Assembly (NCBI GenBank): GCA_949538655.1
Contig: CATISE010000168.1
Coordinates: 1-26,813 of the forward strand
Reading direction: 5' to 3'
DNA length: 26,813 nucleotides
From: Marine Group II euryarchaeote MED-G33
GTDB taxonomy: Archaea > Thermoplasmatota > Poseidoniia > Poseidoniales > Thalassarchaeaceae
The notes below the pieces were generated by a model, which did no database searches, was not told where the DNA came from, and saw only the letters and a program-made list of their open reading frames with translations. This document shows, piece after piece, positions 8,752-17,249 of this stretch. Position numbers and translations under genes: made by a program. Numbering within the stretch: position 1 is the stretch's first letter; the number at the start of each line of letters is the position of its first letter.

Positions 8752-9222
8752 ATGTCCTCTGTTTCGGCAGCATACCTTTCACTGGCTTTGATGACCATTG
8801 TTGGTATTGGGTTTCCATTCGGCGGCTTCCTTCTTTCTCGATTTTTGAGGCCGATGCCTGACCCAAACGACCCGACAAAACTTCGCAGTTTTCTGCTCAA
8901 AGGTTACGAATCGGATCAATCATTGTATGTTCGTCGTTTGAGTACTTACGAATGTGGCGCTGACCCCGTTGGAGATGCGATGATTGACTTCCATTTCCAA
9001 TATTATTGGTATGCGATCATTTTCCTTGTCTTCGATATTGCATTCATGTTCCTTGCATTTGGCGGGGTTGTCGCAATGAATGCTGACCACACAGCTGCTG
9101 TAGGGGCAAGCGGTGGAATTGAAGCAGCAACCGGGTCCTTGGTGACACTCTCAGCATTCTTGGGTCTCATGGGCCTTGGCGTTTGGTATGTATTCCGAAA
9201 GCGAGGGCGAATCTACATTTGA
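8752..9222 (+). CDS. nuoA: NADH-quinone oxidoreductase subunit A
   Basis: NuoA is a small membrane subunit of complex I that sits beside NuoH and NuoJ near the quinone-reducing site. The protein has 156 residues and three hydrophobic helices (about 6-30, 84-107 and 123-147). It carries the family motif YECGADP in the loop after helix 1, followed by 'DFHFQYYWYAIIFLVFD', typical of NuoA. It is somewhat longer than common NuoA (about 120-150) because of a Gly/Ala-rich loop between helices 2 and 3. It is the first gene of the operon, after a 97-base gap holding a possible TATA box and stem-loop. The start ATG has only a weak GAGG upstream. The stop is followed at once by the GAGGTGA of nuoB. Confidence 0.95.
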   Translation: MSSVSAAYLSLALMTIVGIGFPFGGFLLSRFLRPMPDPNDPTKLRSFLLKGYESDQSLYVRRLSTYECGADPVGDAMIDFHFQYYWYAIIFLVFDIAFMFLAFGGVVAMNADHTAAVGASGGIEAATGSLVTLSAFLGLMGLGVWYVFRKRGRIYI

Positions 9223-9232
9223 GGTGATTTTA

Positions 9233-9826
9233 ATGGATGACGGACAGAATTACACAACGTTCAGCAGCCGTGGCCTCCTGGATATGATTGGAGATCTCAA
9301 CGACAAAGCACTGGAAGCTTCTCGAATGAAGGATTTCATCGGCGTTCTTGGTGGCAGATTTTTGAATTGGGCTCAACGAAAGTCACTGTTCCCACTGCAC
9401 TTGGGCATCAAGTGCTGTGCTCTTGAGATGGCGGCAGCAGGTGCACCTCGTTTTGATGCCGAAAGTTTCGGTGTCGTATTCAGAAGCAGCCCACGCCAAT
9501 GTGATGTATTGTTGGTAAACGGTCCAATTTCAAAGAAATTCGCCGACCCAATCGTTCGGTTGTGGGAGCAGATGCCTGAACCAAAGTGGTGTATCGCAAT
9601 GGGCGAATGTGCTATTTCAGGAGGGCCCTATTACCAGTCTTACAACATTCTCGAAGGGGTCGACACAGTCATCCCAGTCGATGTTTACATTCCAGGTTGC
9701 CCACCACGCCCAGAAGCCCTAATCGATGGCTTCGGGAAGTTGCGTGAGAAAATTATCCGCATCGGCGCAGTGCCGAGTGGGGAGACTGAAGCCCGTGGCG
9801 CACCGATTATCGTCGCTGATGACTGA
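9233..9826 (+). CDS. nuoB: NADH-quinone oxidoreductase subunit B
   Basis: NuoB is the peripheral subunit that holds the terminal N2 iron-sulfur cluster, which passes electrons to quinone. The protein has 197 residues. The cluster ligands are visible: Cys61-Cys62 (KCCALEM), Cys126 (MGECAIS) and Cys156 (PGCPPRPE). The flanking motifs 'MPEPKWC' and 'YYQSYN' are also typical. The start ATG 9233 is preceded by GAGGTGA at 9221-9227. A TTG at 9176 in the same frame would overlap nuoA by 47 bases and lacks a binding site. The C-terminal 25 residues are variable. It follows nuoA after ten bases and is followed by nuoC after nine. Confidence 0.97.
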   Translation: MDDGQNYTTFSSRGLLDMIGDLNDKALEASRMKDFIGVLGGRFLNWAQRKSLFPLHLGIKCCALEMAAAGAPRFDAESFGVVFRSSPRQCDVLLVNGPISKKFADPIVRLWEQMPEPKWCIAMGECAISGGPYYQSYNILEGVDTVIPVDVYIPGCPPRPEALIDGFGKLREKIIRIGAVPSGETEARGAPIIVADD

Positions 9827-9835
9827 GGAGATACT

Positions 9836-10495
9836 ATGGGTAACGAAGTCAGTGCCAAACAGATTCTTTCTGCCGCGGAAGAAATCGTCAAGGACGTTGC
9901 AGATTTCGGTGATGCTGTCCAAGCTGAAGTCCGAAACCACACAGGCGGTCGCCGAAAGAATCCATACGTATTCATTGAAGTCGCTGCTAGCAAATGGCGT
10001 GAACTAGCCCTTTGGTTGAAGAAGAGTAAGAACGTCGATTACTGTTCGATGGTGACTGGAATCCACTGGCCGGAAAAAGCGGACGCAACCTGGCAGGTCG
10101 TCGTGCACCTATTGCGAACCGGTGTCGTAAATCCACCAGTCACCAACAAGCGAGTTCACGAGATTAAGGTGGACATTGATGGCCTAGCTGGCAATTCAGT
10201 TCCAATGGAATTCGAGATTTCAATGTCAATTCCCGACACTCGCGAACCCAGCGTTCCAAGCGTGGCAGACATTTGGGTTGGTGCTGATTGGAATGAAAAG
10301 GAAACATGGGATTTGGTCGGCATTAATTTCGATGGCCATGTTGGCATGCGACGCGTTCTGCTACCCCATGATTCTCCTACAGGATACCACCCACTCCAAA
10401 AGCAGCATAAGTTGCGTTACCATGATTTCAATGAAATGTATGATGACCCTCAGGGCTTTGGAAGAAAGCCCGAAGATTCTGGGAGGGTGAAGTAA
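9836..10495 (+). CDS. nuoC: NADH-quinone oxidoreductase subunit C
   Basis: NuoC is a 30-kDa-type peripheral subunit that contacts NuoD in the connecting module. The protein has 219 residues. The C-terminal half carries the family signature: the 'PSVADIWVGADWNEKETWDLVGI' region, then 'FDGHVGMRRVLLP' and 'GYHPLQKQ'. The N-terminal 40 residues are a helical extension. Unlike in E. coli, C and D are separate genes. GGAG at 9827-9830 directly follows the nuoB stop and lies five bases before the ATG. The stop TAA overlaps the nuoD ATG by one base (TAATG). Confidence 0.94.
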   Translation: MGNEVSAKQILSAAEEIVKDVADFGDAVQAEVRNHTGGRRKNPYVFIEVAASKWRELALWLKKSKNVDYCSMVTGIHWPEKADATWQVVVHLLRTGVVNPPVTNKRVHEIKVDIDGLAGNSVPMEFEISMSIPDTREPSVPSVADIWVGADWNEKETWDLVGINFDGHVGMRRVLLPHDSPTGYHPLQKQHKLRYHDFNEMYDDPQGFGRKPEDSGRVK

Positions 10496-11631
10496 TGGCA
10501 GAAATGTGGATTTCAATGGGTCCTCAGCACCCGATGACACATGGTCTTTGGACACTCAAAGTGAAGATTGATGGTGAGACTGTAGTCGATACAGAACCAG
10601 ATCTTGGTTACATCCATCGTGGCGTTGAGAAGATTTGTGAGGCTCGCGACTTCACTCAAATTACAACCTATTGTGACCGCCTTTGCTATGCCAGTGCAAA
10701 CACCTGGTCACATGCTTACATCTACGCCGCCGAGGATCTTCTCGAGGTCGAAGTTCCCGAGCGTGCAGAATACATCCGAATGGTCGCTGTTGAATTACAG
10801 CGAATCGCCAGTCACCTGATGTGGTTGGGTGCTTACTGCCCGGACGTTGGAAACTTGACTGGTTTGGTTTGGTGTCTACGTGAGCGTGAGATGATGATGG
10901 ACTTGCTACAGGAACTCGGCGGTTCCCGAATGCATTACAATTTCCCGCGTGTCGGCGGTGTCAAGCGCGATTTACCCATCGGTTTTGCACTTCGCTGCCG
11001 AGCGAAACTCAAACTATTCCTCGACCGTATCCAAGAATACGAAGCACTTCTCGATGAGAGCACAATTTTCCTTGTCCGAACACAAGGTGTTGGGTATGCA
11101 AAGGCTGAGGAGATGATCAACCACGGTGTCAGTGGACCAAACGTCCGGGCTGCAGGACACAACTACGATGTTCGCTGGGCACACCCTTACTCTGTTTACG
11201 ATGAACTCGATTGGGAACCAGCAGTAGAACGTCCTTCGATTAAGGGAAGTGATTGCTACGACCGTTATCGTGTACGCGTAGAAGAAATGAGGCAAAGCGC
11301 CCTCATGATTCTCGATGGACTTGACAAGATTCCTGGTGGTGCTGACACCCACTACCAACCAGGTGACCCTGCAATCATTGGAAAAGCTCCAGCACGAGCG
11401 GCAGAAGGACAGACTGGATTCCATCACTTTGAGGATAGTCGAGGTGAATCCATGTTCTACCTTGCAGGTGGTGGTGAAGAGCGTGGTAAGCACCCCTACC
11501 GCGTCTCGATTCGAAGTCCGATGTTCATCACAATCCCCTATGCAAGCAAATGCATGATTGGTTACAAAATCGCAGATATCCCGGCGATTATGGGTTCATT
11601 TGACCCTTGTATTGGAGAAACGGATAGGTGA
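10495..11631 (+). CDS. nuoD: NADH-quinone oxidoreductase subunit D
   Basis: NuoD is the 49-kDa-type subunit, related to the large subunit of NiFe hydrogenases, which with NuoB forms the quinone-binding pocket. The protein has 378 residues, near the family norm. Visible motifs are GPQHPMTHG at the N-terminus, 'DLGYIHRGVEK', 'RIASHLMWLG' and the C-terminal 'FDPCIGETDR', which replaces the usual 'SIDPC…TDR'. The His of QHPMTHG and a Tyr in 'DRLCY' align by eye with the quinone-contacting His and Tyr known in Thermus Nqo4. The Shine-Dalgarno is GGGAGGGTGA (10481-10490). The stop TGA lies inside the AGGTGA of nuoH. Confidence 0.97.
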   Translation: MAEMWISMGPQHPMTHGLWTLKVKIDGETVVDTEPDLGYIHRGVEKICEARDFTQITTYCDRLCYASANTWSHAYIYAAEDLLEVEVPERAEYIRMVAVELQRIASHLMWLGAYCPDVGNLTGLVWCLREREMMMDLLQELGGSRMHYNFPRVGGVKRDLPIGFALRCRAKLKLFLDRIQEYEALLDESTIFLVRTQGVGYAKAEEMINHGVSGPNVRAAGHNYDVRWAHPYSVYDELDWEPAVERPSIKGSDCYDRYRVRVEEMRQSALMILDGLDKIPGGADTHYQPGDPAIIGKAPARAAEGQTGFHHFEDSRGESMFYLAGGGEERGKHPYRVSIRSPMFITIPYASKCMIGYKIADIPAIMGSFDPCIGETDR

Positions 11632-11636
11632 AATTC

Positions 11637-13085
11637 ATGGCAACTGATGATGTTCTCTCCATTCGTGATTGGGTCCGTGTTGCAACGGATTTCATTTCAC
11701 AAAACACGATTGGAATGTCTCGACACTGGGAATACTCCGACAGTGTATCCTACTTCTTGATGGAGTTCATCATGTGCGTCATGGTATTTGCTGGAATCAT
11801 GTCCACACTACTGGTTCTTCTTTGGATGGAGCGCAAATTGTTGGGCCGATTCATGGATCGTCGTGGCGCTCGAACCTCTCTGCGAAGTCTGTGGGTGGGT
11901 GAGAATGGAGTCACCGCCGGTGAATGGTGGAAACAATTGCCATTTGGAACCGGCGTACCGGTTGGCATGCTCAATCAAATGCTCAATGAGTTTGCAGGAA
12001 ACGATCACGAACTCGAGGCTGTAACCAGGGTCAAAAACCGCTCATATCATGGTATTTGGTGGCTTTTCCCCGGTTTCTTCCAGAACCTAGCTGATGGAAT
12101 GAAGTTCCTCACCAAAGAACACATGGTCCCTGAGAAAGCAGACCGGTTCGTGTTTGAGATCGCACCTTTCCTGATTATTGCGACGACAGTGATGTGTTTC
12201 ACATTCATACCATTGAGTCCCAATTTCTATTCCAATAATTCAGAAATGTCAATTCTGTTTTTGATGGCGGTATTCAGTGTTGCACCACTGGGCGTCTTCT
12301 TTGCAGGCTGGTCTTCGAACAACAAATACACTCTTCTTGGTGGGATTCGTTCTGCTGCCCAGTTGACAGCTTACGAGATTCCTCTACTGGTTACAGTCCT
12401 GAGCGTCGTCGTGTTGTCGGGTTCATTCAATCTAATCGAAGTCATTGAATTCCAAGCCGACAGTGGTGTATGGAATATCTTCCTCTTACCAATGGGTGCT
12501 GTTTTATTCATCGTGGTCATGGTTGCTGAAGTTGAAAGAATCCCCTTCGATATGCCAGAGGCTGAGGCGGAATTGGTCGAAGGTTGGTGGACTGAATACG
12601 GTGGTATGCGCTGGGGTCTAATGTTTGCAGCAGAGTATCTGCGCACATATGCTGCATGTTTGCTGTTCGCTCACTTCTACCTCGGTGGTTGGGAGGCCCC
12701 ATTCGAAGACACCATTCCATTCATCGGATACCTACCCCACATCATCTGGGTGTTGCTCAAAGCGTGGTTCATTTTCATCTTCTTCGTATGGTTCCGGGCT
12801 GCACTACACCGTGTGCGTACAGATCAAATTCTCGAATTCGGATGGCGCTGGCTTTTGCCTTTGAGCGTAGTCAATCTCATCATGGCAATCGCTCTTCGCT
12901 TGTGGGTGTATGATGGAATCAACGGCGAGTGGCCGATTATTGTTCCAATCCTGATTACTTCAGTCAGCATTGCATTGTTCATCTTGCTATCGATTGATGA
13001 GGACCCAGAAGCGCTTGAAGCGCAAACGCGTCCATTCAGTGTACAGACCGTAGACGTGGCCAGTCCAGGCCAACACAGGGAGTGA
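11637..13085 (+). CDS. nuoH: NADH-quinone oxidoreductase subunit H with enlarged first loop
   Basis: NuoH is the membrane subunit that forms the floor of the quinone chamber and links the peripheral arm to the pumps. The protein has 482 residues against a usual 320-350. ATG 11637 follows AGGTGA (11626-11631); a GTG at 11628 is a poorer start. Family motifs are 'WMERKLLGRF', 'LADGMKFLTKEH', 'RFVFEIAPFL', 'ERIPFDMPEAEAELVEGWWTEYGGMRW' in two parts, and 'WFRAALHRVRTDQI'. About 60 extra residues (about 80-145) replace the usual short 'GPNRVGP' stretch in the loop after helix 1. The C-terminus also extends past the last helix. The stop TGA falls within the GGGAGTGA of nuoI. Confidence 0.95.
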   Translation: MATDDVLSIRDWVRVATDFISQNTIGMSRHWEYSDSVSYFLMEFIMCVMVFAGIMSTLLVLLWMERKLLGRFMDRRGARTSLRSLWVGENGVTAGEWWKQLPFGTGVPVGMLNQMLNEFAGNDHELEAVTRVKNRSYHGIWWLFPGFFQNLADGMKFLTKEHMVPEKADRFVFEIAPFLIIATTVMCFTFIPLSPNFYSNNSEMSILFLMAVFSVAPLGVFFAGWSSNNKYTLLGGIRSAAQLTAYEIPLLVTVLSVVVLSGSFNLIEVIEFQADSGVWNIFLLPMGAVLFIVVMVAEVERIPFDMPEAEAELVEGWWTEYGGMRWGLMFAAEYLRTYAACLLFAHFYLGGWEAPFEDTIPFIGYLPHIIWVLLKAWFIFIFFVWFRAALHRVRTDQILEFGWRWLLPLSVVNLIMAIALRLWVYDGINGEWPIIVPILITSVSIALFILLSIDEDPEALEAQTRPFSVQTVDVASPGQHRE

Positions 13086-13090
13086 GTAAA

Positions 13091-14071
13091 ATGGCCTATC
13101 ACAAGCACGCAACCCCGAATTTCCGCAACTTGATTGTCCGTCCAATGTGGATTACACTCAAGGCAGCTCTTCGAACATTCCCGATTATTGGTCGCTCGAA
13201 GTTCCTACAATCTCATGGTACAAGCAGCCCATATCACGGCCAAGAGACAAACATGCTTTCGGACATTGAGCGAGAGAAGTATACTGCGCAAGCTCATCCA
13301 GCGATTGGACAAAGATATGCTGCTGATCGCGAAACAACAGAACTGTTCCCTAACTTTGAACGCCCCGTGACGGTGATGTATCCTTACGAACGCCTTGAAG
13401 AAATGGAACCTTGGCTGTTTGTCCCAGGGAATTACAATGGCCGAATTGGTGTAATCTGGGAAACTTGCACAGCCTGTAAGGCCTGTGTCCGCATTTGTCC
13501 AAACGATTGCTTACACATGGAAACTGAAACCCGTGTCAACGTTCTAGACATGACCGAAGAAGGTGATGAAAATCATGGATTCGGAGTCGAACTTGAAGTC
13601 GGTGGAATGGCTGCACGCCGTATCGAAGGTAGTGAAGAAGCCGCAGCGGACTTCCAACTTTCTACAGCCCACGAAGCGCCACCTGAAGAATATGAATTTG
13701 GCGAAGTTATCGATCTAGCAGGGGACACCATCAGTGTCCGTTGGAATGCATCTGGGACGATTGAGGATGTCGCCTCAAGCGAATTGGTCGGTGCAGAGGT
13801 GGATATCGTCTCTGGCCGGATTGACATTGGTCGCTGTATGTTCTGCGGTTTGTGCATGGAATCCTGTCCATTCAATTCGTTCTTCATGACCAATGAATAC
13901 GATGGCATGTCCGGATTTACAAGAGAAGATCTGTGGTTTGAAGCAGACCGAACTCGAGTCTTGCCTGTGCAACACGCCGAAGCAGTCGACATTGAGTTGG
14001 CAAAGCGTGCAGACCAGGCCCGTAAGAAGGCAGAGAAAGCCGCTGCAAAGGCAGCAAAATCGGAGGCTTGA
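13091..14071 (+). CDS. nuoI: NADH-quinone oxidoreductase subunit I (two 4Fe-4S) with inserted domain
   Basis: NuoI is the 8Fe ferredoxin-like subunit that carries clusters N6a and N6b and relays electrons to NuoB. The protein has 326 residues, about double the usual length. The first cluster motif is Cys126-x2-Cys129-x2-Cys132-x3-Cys136-Pro. The second begins at Cys249 (CMFCGLCMESCP). The 111 residues between them compare with roughly 25-35 in ordinary NuoI. The extra part includes an acidic stretch and, at about 203-237, a small beta domain that looks SH3/KOW-like. The N-terminal 115 residues and a Lys/Ala-rich C-terminal helix are also extra. ATG 13091 follows GGGAGTGA; GTG 13082 is less likely. 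Confidence 0.95.
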   Translation: MAYHKHATPNFRNLIVRPMWITLKAALRTFPIIGRSKFLQSHGTSSPYHGQETNMLSDIEREKYTAQAHPAIGQRYAADRETTELFPNFERPVTVMYPYERLEEMEPWLFVPGNYNGRIGVIWETCTACKACVRICPNDCLHMETETRVNVLDMTEEGDENHGFGVELEVGGMAARRIEGSEEAAADFQLSTAHEAPPEEYEFGEVIDLAGDTISVRWNASGTIEDVASSELVGAEVDIVSGRIDIGRCMFCGLCMESCPFNSFFMTNEYDGMSGFTREDLWFEADRTRVLPVQHAEAVDIELAKRADQARKKAEKAAAKAAKSEA

Positions 14072-14073
14072 GC

Positions 14074-14382
14074 ATGGAATTACCCGGACTGATCATGGAC
14101 CCCATTGGGGATATTTTCGGATCGGTTGAGGGTATTTCCTTTGGAATTTTGTCCGTGATTGCAATCGGTGGTGCTTTGGGAACGGTTTACTCAAAGCGTG
14201 TTGCCCATTCGATGTTGGCTCTAATCATGTGCTTCTTTGCGGTTGCAGGTGTATTTTTGATGGCCAATGCTGAGATGCTGGCTGCGATTCAGATTCTAGT
14301 ATACTTGGGCAGCGTCATGCTGGTGTTTGCCTTTGGTGTGATGTTGTCACGTCGACAAATCATGGAGGAGGATTTCGAATGA
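14074..14382 (+). CDS. nuoJ1: NADH-quinone oxidoreductase subunit J, N-terminal half (J1)
   Basis: This 102-residue protein corresponds to the N-terminal half of NuoJ. It has three hydrophobic helices (about 20-37, 43-64 and 67-89). The third, 'AIQILVYLGSVMLVFAFGVML', matches the conserved NuoJ helix with its pi-bulge that links the quinone site to the first pump. The start ATG 14074 lies seven bases after GGAGG (14062-14066). A TTG at 14068 is rejected. The gene overlaps the next one as ATGA and the next gene has its own GGAGGAGG, so this looks like a real gene split, as in some other archaeal complex I operons, not a sequencing frameshift. Confidence 0.92.
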   Translation: MELPGLIMDPIGDIFGSVEGISFGILSVIAIGGALGTVYSKRVAHSMLALIMCFFAVAGVFLMANAEMLAAIQILVYLGSVMLVFAFGVMLSRRQIMEEDFE

Positions 14383-14654
14383 GACTCATTAGTACATTTG
14401 CGCGTCTCGGGATTGTCGGTTTGCTCGGCATCCTACTCGCTGTGATGATGGATCCTGCAAACTGGACTCCAGTCACTGGATCAGACAGCATGACTACCCT
14501 AGAATTTGCAACAGCGGTTCTCGATGACTGGGCGTTTATGCTCATCATCCTTGGCGCACTTTTGACCATGGCCATGGCTGGGGCCGCTTACTTGGTTCGA
14601 GATGAACGTAAAATCAACCTCATGTGGGAACTTCACGGAGGTGAAGAAGAATGA
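14379..14654 (+). CDS. nuoJ2: NADH-quinone oxidoreductase subunit J, C-terminal half (J2)
   Basis: This 91-residue membrane protein sits where the C-terminal half of NuoJ would be. It has two hydrophobic helices (about 8-25 and 49-71) joined by a short polar loop, and a charged tail. The sequence is weakly conserved, so the assignment rests largely on position between J1 and K and on helix count. GGAGGAGG at 14364-14371 lies seven bases before the ATG. The gene overlaps J1 and nuoK by four bases each (ATGA), which suggests tightly coupled synthesis of J1, J2 and K. Confidence 0.85.
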   Translation: MRLISTFARLGIVGLLGILLAVMMDPANWTPVTGSDSMTTLEFATAVLDDWAFMLIILGALLTMAMAGAAYLVRDERKINLMWELHGGEEE

Positions 14655-14953
14655 TTGAACCCAGTTGGATTGCTGGTTTGGGCGCCATCCTCTTTTGCGT
14701 AGGATTGATCGGTGTCTTTACACGCAAGAATGCCATTATCGTATTGATGTGCATTGAAATCATGCTCAATGCAGTCAATCTCAACTTTGTTGCAGGTGCC
14801 GCCCACTGGGAGAATATCGATGGTTGGGTTTACACCTCGGTTGCAATTGCAATCGCTGCCGCTGAAGTGGCCGTTGGTTTGGCCATATTCTTGGCACTAT
14901 ACAGTCAAAGGAATACGATTTCATTGGATGAGGTTACGCTGCTAAAGCACTGA
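14651..14953 (+). CDS. nuoK: NADH-quinone oxidoreductase subunit K
   Basis: NuoK is a small membrane subunit, homologous to MrpC, that takes part in proton translocation next to NuoJ and NuoN. The protein has 100 residues, exactly the family norm, with three helices. The two conserved membrane glutamates are visible, in 'MCIEIMLNAVNL' and 'AAAEVAVGLAIF'. GGAGGTGA at 14637-14644 precedes the ATG, which overlaps the J2 stop as ATGA. The TGA stop is followed directly by the GGAGGTGA of nuoL. Confidence 0.96.
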   Translation: MIEPSWIAGLGAILFCVGLIGVFTRKNAIIVLMCIEIMLNAVNLNFVAGAAHWENIDGWVYTSVAIAIAAAEVAVGLAIFLALYSQRNTISLDEVTLLKH

Positions 14954-14966
14954 GGAGGTGAGATGA

Positions 14967-17249
14967 ATGGGTGAACATAGTAAAGCAGAATGGAATCTCT
15001 TGCTGCCAGTTCTGGCCATGGTTTCTTTCCCAGGAATTCGTATGGCCATGGGTTTTGACGCAATTGAAAGCGCCTTCCTAATCGCAGTCGTCCCCCTTGC
15101 AATCTTCCCCGCGATTCTAATCTTGGGCCAGATCTACAAAGGTGAAGATTGGTGGAAAAATCAACTCAAAGAGGGTGGGATTGTTGCCCTTGCTGGTTTG
15201 ACAATCACATTGTCACTGACTGTTTGGTTACTCGTCGAATTCCTAGTGCACCATGCAGAGTTCGGAGCACAGGGCACTATTTTCGATTGGATTCAATTCG
15301 AAGTCTTTGAGAGTGAAGCACTCGTCGGTACTTCGACATTGAGTTTCGGCCTTTGGATTGACAGTGTATCTCTAATGGTTCTCTTCGTCGCAGCCTTCCT
15401 CTGCTTCCTCATCTGTTGGTTTGCAATCGGTTACATGACAACCGATCCAATCAATGAAGATCGAAATCATCGATTTTTCGCTGAATTTATTCTATTCAGC
15501 ATGGGTATGTTCGGGATGGTCCTTGCCGACAGCTTCCTTTGGCTATTCATATTCTGGGAAATCATGGGTCTATGTTCGTATTTGTTGATTGGTTTCTACT
15601 GGGAGAAGCCCAGTGCTGCTGCTGCTGCCAAGAAAGCATTCCTCACCACACGTGTGGGTGACGTATTCCTCATGGTCGGCCTCTTCATGCTGTATGATTT
15701 GTATCACAGTCTTGAATTCGCAGTCATCTTTGGAGACCCCACAATGGGTGGAACCATCCAAGGTGCTGACCTCCAATGGCCCCTTGTTCTGATGTTCATT
15801 GGTTGTGTTGGAAAGTCAGCCCAGTTCCCACTGCACGTTTGGTTGCCAGATGCAATGGAAGGTCCAACCCCAGTATCCGCTCTTATTCACGCTGCAACAA
15901 TGGTCAATGCTGGCCTGTATCTTGTGGCTCGAATGTTCCCAATTTTCAGCGAGGCCTCGTTTGAAGGTGCATTGTCTGATGTAGCAATGCTCATCGCATG
16001 GATTGGTGGAATCACCGCATTTATGGCCGCACTCATCGCGTTTGTAGCCAACGATATCAAACGTGTATTAGCCTATTCAACCATGAGCCAATTGGCCTAT
16101 ATTTTCACAGGATTAGGTGTTGCTTGTTGGTTTGCAAACGAAGGCTATGACAAGTATGCAATTGTTGCCTTTGGTGCAGCTCTGTTCCACTTGTTCAATC
16201 ACGCGATGGCCAAAGGGATGCTCTTCATGGCTTCCGGTTCGGTCATCCATGAAATGCACCACGCGCACGATCATGCACACTTGTATGACGACGATGGAGA
16301 TCACCACGATTTCGATCCGCAAGACATGCGAAACATGGGTGGATTGGCGAGTAAGATGCCGGTCACCAGCCTCGCCATGATGCTCGGCTCAATGTCGATT
16401 ATTGGGATACCACTAATCGGCGGATTCTGGTCAAAGGAAGGCATTGTTGCTCAGGCATGGAATGTTTACGCGAAAGGTGGTGAAATGATTCTCTTCCCAG
16501 CCATTTTGGTGCTTGCAACCGCGGGCATGACTGGATTTTACATGTCAAGAATGTGGTTCATGACCTTCGCAGGCAAGCCAAAGAGCGATGTTGTCAACCA
16601 CGTGCATGAAGATACGCAGTGGATCAAAACACCTCTAGTGACTCTTTCGATTGTCACAGCCTTCAGCGGTTTCATCTTAGCTTGTGGTCACTTTGTCTAC
16701 TGGTTAGCCGATCCTGGACATTCTCATTTCATGACAGGTTTGATTGAACACCCAATCGATGCAATTCTGTACGAACTAGAGCATGCGTTCCTACCTGAAG
16801 ACAACTTACTGAAGGTTGTAGGATGGACTGCGATTCTTCTTTCAGCAGGTGTGGGCCCATTCATTGCGGCTCGAATGCATGGTGGTCACCTCGCAGAAGG
16901 AGAGGAAGTATCTCGCCTCACATCATGGTTGATCAGTTATTCTGGCAGTGTTGGTCATACGGATATCGGTGAACTCTCAGAAGGAGGCTTGGCCACAGCT
17001 TTGCACAATCGTCTCTACATTGATGATGCCTACGAATGGGTCATTTCCAAGACGCTCATACCATTGGCGAATATCTGTGCATGGATCGATAAGAATTGGA
17101 TTGATGGAGTCATCAAGGGAATTGAATCCGGTAGTCAATCAACCAGTACTTGGTTGCGTCAATTCACGACGGGTCGAGCCAGCGACTACCTGCTGATGGC
17201 CGCAGTAGGCATGTTGGTCATCGTTGGCATTCTATGGGGGGTGCTTTGA
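14967..17249 (+). CDS. nuoL: NADH-quinone oxidoreductase subunit L with His/Asp-rich loop
   Basis: NuoL is the distal antiporter-like proton pump of complex I, related to MrpA. The protein has 760 residues against about 610-660 usually. Conserved pump residues are visible: the glutamate in 'FIFWEIMGLCSYLLIGF' and the lysine near 283 in VGKSAQFPLHVWLPDA. 'GPTPVSALIHAATMV' and 'KRVLAYSTMSQL' are typical. At 428-455 the loop that normally reads roughly 'HALH..QDMRKMGG' holds an insertion with eight His and eight Asp. The C-terminal region, with a long amphipathic segment and a last helix, corresponds to the lateral arm. GGAGGTGA at 14954-14961 gives a clear start. Confidence 0.97.
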   Translation: MGEHSKAEWNLLLPVLAMVSFPGIRMAMGFDAIESAFLIAVVPLAIFPAILILGQIYKGEDWWKNQLKEGGIVALAGLTITLSLTVWLLVEFLVHHAEFGAQGTIFDWIQFEVFESEALVGTSTLSFGLWIDSVSLMVLFVAAFLCFLICWFAIGYMTTDPINEDRNHRFFAEFILFSMGMFGMVLADSFLWLFIFWEIMGLCSYLLIGFYWEKPSAAAAAKKAFLTTRVGDVFLMVGLFMLYDLYHSLEFAVIFGDPTMGGTIQGADLQWPLVLMFIGCVGKSAQFPLHVWLPDAMEGPTPVSALIHAATMVNAGLYLVARMFPIFSEASFEGALSDVAMLIAWIGGITAFMAALIAFVANDIKRVLAYSTMSQLAYIFTGLGVACWFANEGYDKYAIVAFGAALFHLFNHAMAKGMLFMASGSVIHEMHHAHDHAHLYDDDGDHHDFDPQDMRNMGGLASKMPVTSLAMMLGSMSIIGIPLIGGFWSKEGIVAQAWNVYAKGGEMILFPAILVLATAGMTGFYMSRMWFMTFAGKPKSDVVNHVHEDTQWIKTPLVTLSIVTAFSGFILACGHFVYWLADPGHSHFMTGLIEHPIDAILYELEHAFLPEDNLLKVVGWTAILLSAGVGPFIAARMHGGHLAEGEEVSRLTSWLISYSGSVGHTDIGELSEGGLATALHNRLYIDDAYEWVISKTLIPLANICAWIDKNWIDGVIKGIESGSQSTSTWLRQFTTGRASDYLLMAAVGMLVIVGILWGVL

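Noticed and set aside
9176..9232. Upstream start for nuoB
   Set aside because: It overlaps nuoA by 47 bases; ATG 9233 follows GAGGTGA and fits the family N-terminus.
14074..14654. nuoJ1/nuoJ2 as one gene broken by a frameshift
   Set aside because: J2 has its own Shine-Dalgarno (GGAGGAGG) and an ATGA overlap identical in style to other junctions; split nuoJ is known in other archaeal complex I operons.
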